From: Undaria pinnatifida
Taxonomy: Eukaryota; Sar; Phaeophyceae; Laminariales; Alariaceae
Length of the DNA stretch: 64,000 bases
Assembly (NCBI GenBank): GCA_012845835.1
Contig: JABAKD010000024.1
Span: forward strand, 3,655,374-3,719,373
Reading direction: 5' to 3'
Part shown: piece after piece, positions 61,460 to 64,000 of the stretch
Position numbering within the stretch: position 1 is the stretch's first letter
Layout of the letters: each line of letters opens with the position of its first letter
Program-made: the position numbers and the translations under genes
The notes under the pieces: model-generated
Seen by the model: only the letters and a program-made list of their open reading frames with translations
Told to the model about the DNA's origin: nothing
The model's database searches: none

Positions 61460-61768
61460 ATGGCCCGGTCGCCCCATTAGCGTATCAGGTTATCCTCGAG
61501 CCTGGTATAGGTCAGTTTCGTGAGTTCGAGTCCCGCCAAGTGCATACTCGTATATATTCGTTGGGACTTTTCCTTGTGCACAAATTGACTTGCGGAAGCG
61601 CGAGAGCGTGAGTTAGCAACACTCGACACAAAAAGTCGACGAGCAGTGGGATTGCTGAACCCTATGCGCGATAAGAACTGAAGGCAAGAACCGGGGGGAA
61701 GAAGGGACGACACCTGTGACCACGGCTTGTCCAGAAGCTGGAAAGTAGAAGTGTGAGAAAAAAAAAAG
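61460..61768 (+). mobile_element. tRNA-derived SINE, copy 2
   Basis: RNA polymerase III A-box-like TAGCGTATCAGG (61478-61489) and B box GAGTTCGAGTCCC (61522-61534), tRNA-unrelated body shared with 28924-29218, and a terminal run of about ten A. This is the usual SINE layout; mobilisation needs a LINE partner. Confidence 0.85.
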
Positions 61769-62277
61769 CATGCGATTGTTCGCCCTGTTCTTTCCATGGA
61801 GTCGAAGATGTTGCGGGCCTGTAGATGTGTCGCGCCCAGTTCTGATGCTCGGTGCTCACAGAAACCTTGCCCTAGCATGCAGTGGCTTTTCCCTCCATCC
61901 ATATCACATCAGGTGGTAGAATATAACAACGCAACAATGCTTCAAAAATGACAATGAAAATCCTCTCCCTCACCTGATACAGAGGAGACGCGGCGCGGAG
62001 ATTGCTCTGTATACCAACGGTCAGGATCAAGTTATCGAGCAGTGCACTTGGTTTTTACTACAGCTCCTCACTCCACCAAAGACACTGTAGGCATGCGTTA
62101 GGCCCAGTTCGCCGATGCCCAAAACCAATTGCAAGGAGGGGGTGTGGTGCGCGAACGCTGTACGAGTAGTAATGAAATGCACTGCAGCACTCGATTACCC
62201 TGTCTCTCGGTCTGTTTGTTCTTGCGTTCGATAAACTGTTATTTTGGCAATGGGCAGTTTCGCACATTTTAGGTTTT
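61769..62277. other. No supported gene
   Basis: No repeat family or domain recognised. Confidence 0.3.
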
Positions 62278-62350
62278 GAATACGTGGAAGTGTGGTGAGC
62301 TAAAGGTTTATTTTTCCCCATCCGCCGGAGGATTAAAAAAATAAAGATAA
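62278..62350 (+). repeat. Family E repeat, 3' end only
   Basis: AATACGTGGAAGTGTGGTGA and TTCCCCATCCGCCGGAGGAT, then A-rich. Confidence 0.65.
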
Positions 62351-62500
62351 AAAAAAAAACCAAGCGATATTTAGACCATTATACTACTATCTTGGTGCTG
62401 ACTTAGAGGGAATCTTACTTTTCTTGTAAATATTTACCTGGTACACAGGGCTTATAGGTTTCATCCAATAGTGATAGAGGGGTTTTAGTGTACAGTTAGC

Positions 62501-62665
62501 CGCGAGTCGACGAGGGAAGAAAATGCTGATTTATTCTCGCAACAAAAATGAAAAGGCACGTATATACCGTACGTAGTAGGGGAGGATGTGACCCCAGATC
62601 TGAGTTACTACTGGGAGGGGGCGCGAGAGTTTTGCCAGGAAATTAATGGGATGGAACAAAAACAA
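62501..62665 (+). mobile_element. Family G repeat, copy 2
   Basis: CGCGAGTCGACGAGGGAAGA, CCCAGATCTGAGTTACTACT, TTAATGGGATGGAAC, then A-rich; collinear with 39384-39545. Confidence 0.7.
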
Positions 62666-62867
62666 AAAACACAACAAGTGTGCGGACATCGAACATCCGC
62701 AACGAACTTGGTTTCGGGGTGGGTTGTTACATAATATATGCTTTGGTTGGTTTTCTGGATTTTTTTTGGCGTATGGTTGTTTGAAATTGGATTTCGAATA
62801 CGTACGCAGTGTTTTATGAGAGAGGCGATTCTCCATTTTCAATTTGGGTAATTATGTATCACGTTCA

Positions 62868-62902
62868 CTAACCCTAACCCAAACCCTAACCCCAATCCTA
62901 AG
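62868..62902 (+). repeat. Interstitial telomere-like repeat
   Basis: CTAACCCTAACCC then AAACCCTAACCCCAATCCTA: five degenerate CCCTAA units. Confidence 0.75.
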
Positions 62903-63529
62903 CAAGGTTGTTTAGTGAAGATGAAGCTACGCTCTTTCGAAATGACCCATGCTCCTAACGGCAGGGTCGGTCGGTGTACGAGGTGGATGTCTTTCATTAT
63001 TTGTTGTTAACATAACATGGGTGTACCGCGAACACATCAGCCAACACATGCGATCATTCGAAGTTCCACCTCATAATATATATGACAGCGCTATTTTACA
63101 AGTTTGTGTATTTTTTAAGGTGTCAGACATTATTGTTTTTTTCTGCGATACACGTCGTGTGACTCGGGCTGTCAACGGGCTGGAATGGTACGGAAGGTAG
63201 TACGAATCCATAGCTCTGTACCACGTTACGCGCGAACAGGGTACCCTGGTCGCCCCCCGGCCCTCGGCTGAGGAGGGCGTCGGCAGGGCGAAATCGAACA
63301 ACGACGAAAAAGCGACAGCCCTGCGCCTCAGATAGCGGCGTTTTACCCGAGCCCTGGGCCGGCACTGAGCAGGGGATTCGGCAGGACAAAAATAAAAATA
63401 AAAATGGAAAGAACTGCTCCAAAACCAGACGAAGATCCTCATGACACTACGAACAACCCAAAGACAAAGACTCAAACCTCATAACCTCAACACATGGAGA
63501 ACTATCGAGGATCGGTGACGGCTTGAAAG

Positions 63530-64000
63530 TCAACTGGCTACGCCCACGCCTCGAGATTCGTCTGTTACGTTGGATTCCCCGAGGAAACGCACTGGCGATG
63601 TGAACTTGCAGTCACCAAAAGCCTCGTACGGCTCCCGTCGAAGTCGTGTAGCGCGCCGGGGGAAGAGAAAGTTTAATCGGTTCTGGGTCGTCCAGAAAGC
63701 GGACCAGGGGTACCTTGTCCTCGGTAATGCTCGCGCTGGATTTTTCAAGCCACCATAGCCCATCGTCTCTCTTGTACCAAAATTGAGCTCCCTTAGGAAG
63801 CACTGTGTCGTGGTAGCGACGGAGCCAATCGGCGCGGGGAACACAGGCGTAGTCTAGCGATAGGAAACGTTCCCCGTTGTGGCGGGAGAGCTCGCGCTGT
63901 GCCACCCCGCTCCGCATTCGGCGGTAGAGGCGGTTGGTTTGGCGGTGCTGGCTCGGGGTTCCGGCCCAATAATGCAAGATGTGGGAGCGTGAGAGGTGGA
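63530..64000 (-). pseudogene. Retroelement-like coding fragment running off the window
   Basis: The - strand frame 63977-63612 gives FLSLDYACVPRADWLRRYHD, GAQFWYKRDDGLWWLEKSSA and VRFLDDPEPIKLSLPPARYT, then a stop. W-x-K-x-D-D-G-x-W-W-x-x-x-x followed by a V-x-F-x-D strand resembles a Tudor/SH3-like module found in some retroelement polyproteins. A second frame continues nearby (63530-63844). The 5' part lies beyond the window end. Confidence 0.4.

Noticed and set aside
1-64000. Integrated large DNA virus
   Set aside because: No capsid, polymerase or other viral core genes are visible; brown algal genomes often carry such inserts, but not here.

Overview
The window looks like nuclear DNA of an intron-rich eukaryote, most likely a brown alga or a related photosynthetic stramenopile. 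It has roughly even base composition, two protein genes cut into small, mostly phase-0 exons by kilobase-scale introns, and dense fragments of LINE, copia, TRIM, SINE and MITE-type elements. There are no operons, no bacterial signals and no rRNA. The lineage is inferred from gene architecture and the type of glycosyltransferase, and is not proven. Almost all of the many short open frames are chance.

Gene 1 (+ strand, about 2.79-22.76 kb) is a fucosyltransferase-like type II membrane glycosyltransferase reconstructed from five exons: 2786-3397, 15934-16154, 20844-21114, 21167-21190 and 22337-22762. It carries an N-terminal signal anchor, a GMGLGAQLF motif, an HVRMGD motif and a GCSTFG motif. 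Exon 1 reads in two frames: the GMGLGAQLF motif is one base out of register with the sequence around it, so this copy is frameshifted (pseudogene, young lesion or assembly error). Its introns hold a decayed LINE, a TRIM, several MITEs, a satellite block and long G/C-tract elements.

Gene 2 (- strand, 43.11 down to 31.65 kb) is an apparently intact classical short-chain dehydrogenase/reductase. Six exons, all joined in phase 0, give 257 residues with [12 protein letters not shown], an active-site Asn, Ser, YAATK and the C-terminal YLVDGG. Its introns are packed with MITEs, including one MITE nested in another and a 254-bp tandem duplication.

The rest is repeat-rich: 44.7-46.3 kb, a tandem repeat homologous, in opposite orientation, to one inside gene 1; 47.0 kb, a TA-flanked inverted-repeat element; 49.1-51.9 kb, complex tandem repeats; 52.38-54.06 kb, a 1.7-kb near-perfect palindrome made of two head-to-head TIR elements; 54.2-55.3 kb, possible gene remnants; 55.9-56.8 kb, a MITE blown up by an AT minisatellite; 59.2-60.8 kb, a cluster of G-tract elements; 61.5 kb, a tRNA-derived SINE; 63.6-64.0 kb, a retroelement coding fragment.

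The most distinctive signals are: three MITE families that share a CTACGRTAG terminal core and nest in each other; a complete TRIM with a tRNA T-arm and CCA end inside it; the long palindrome; and a strong excess of the 9-mer TACCWGGTA.
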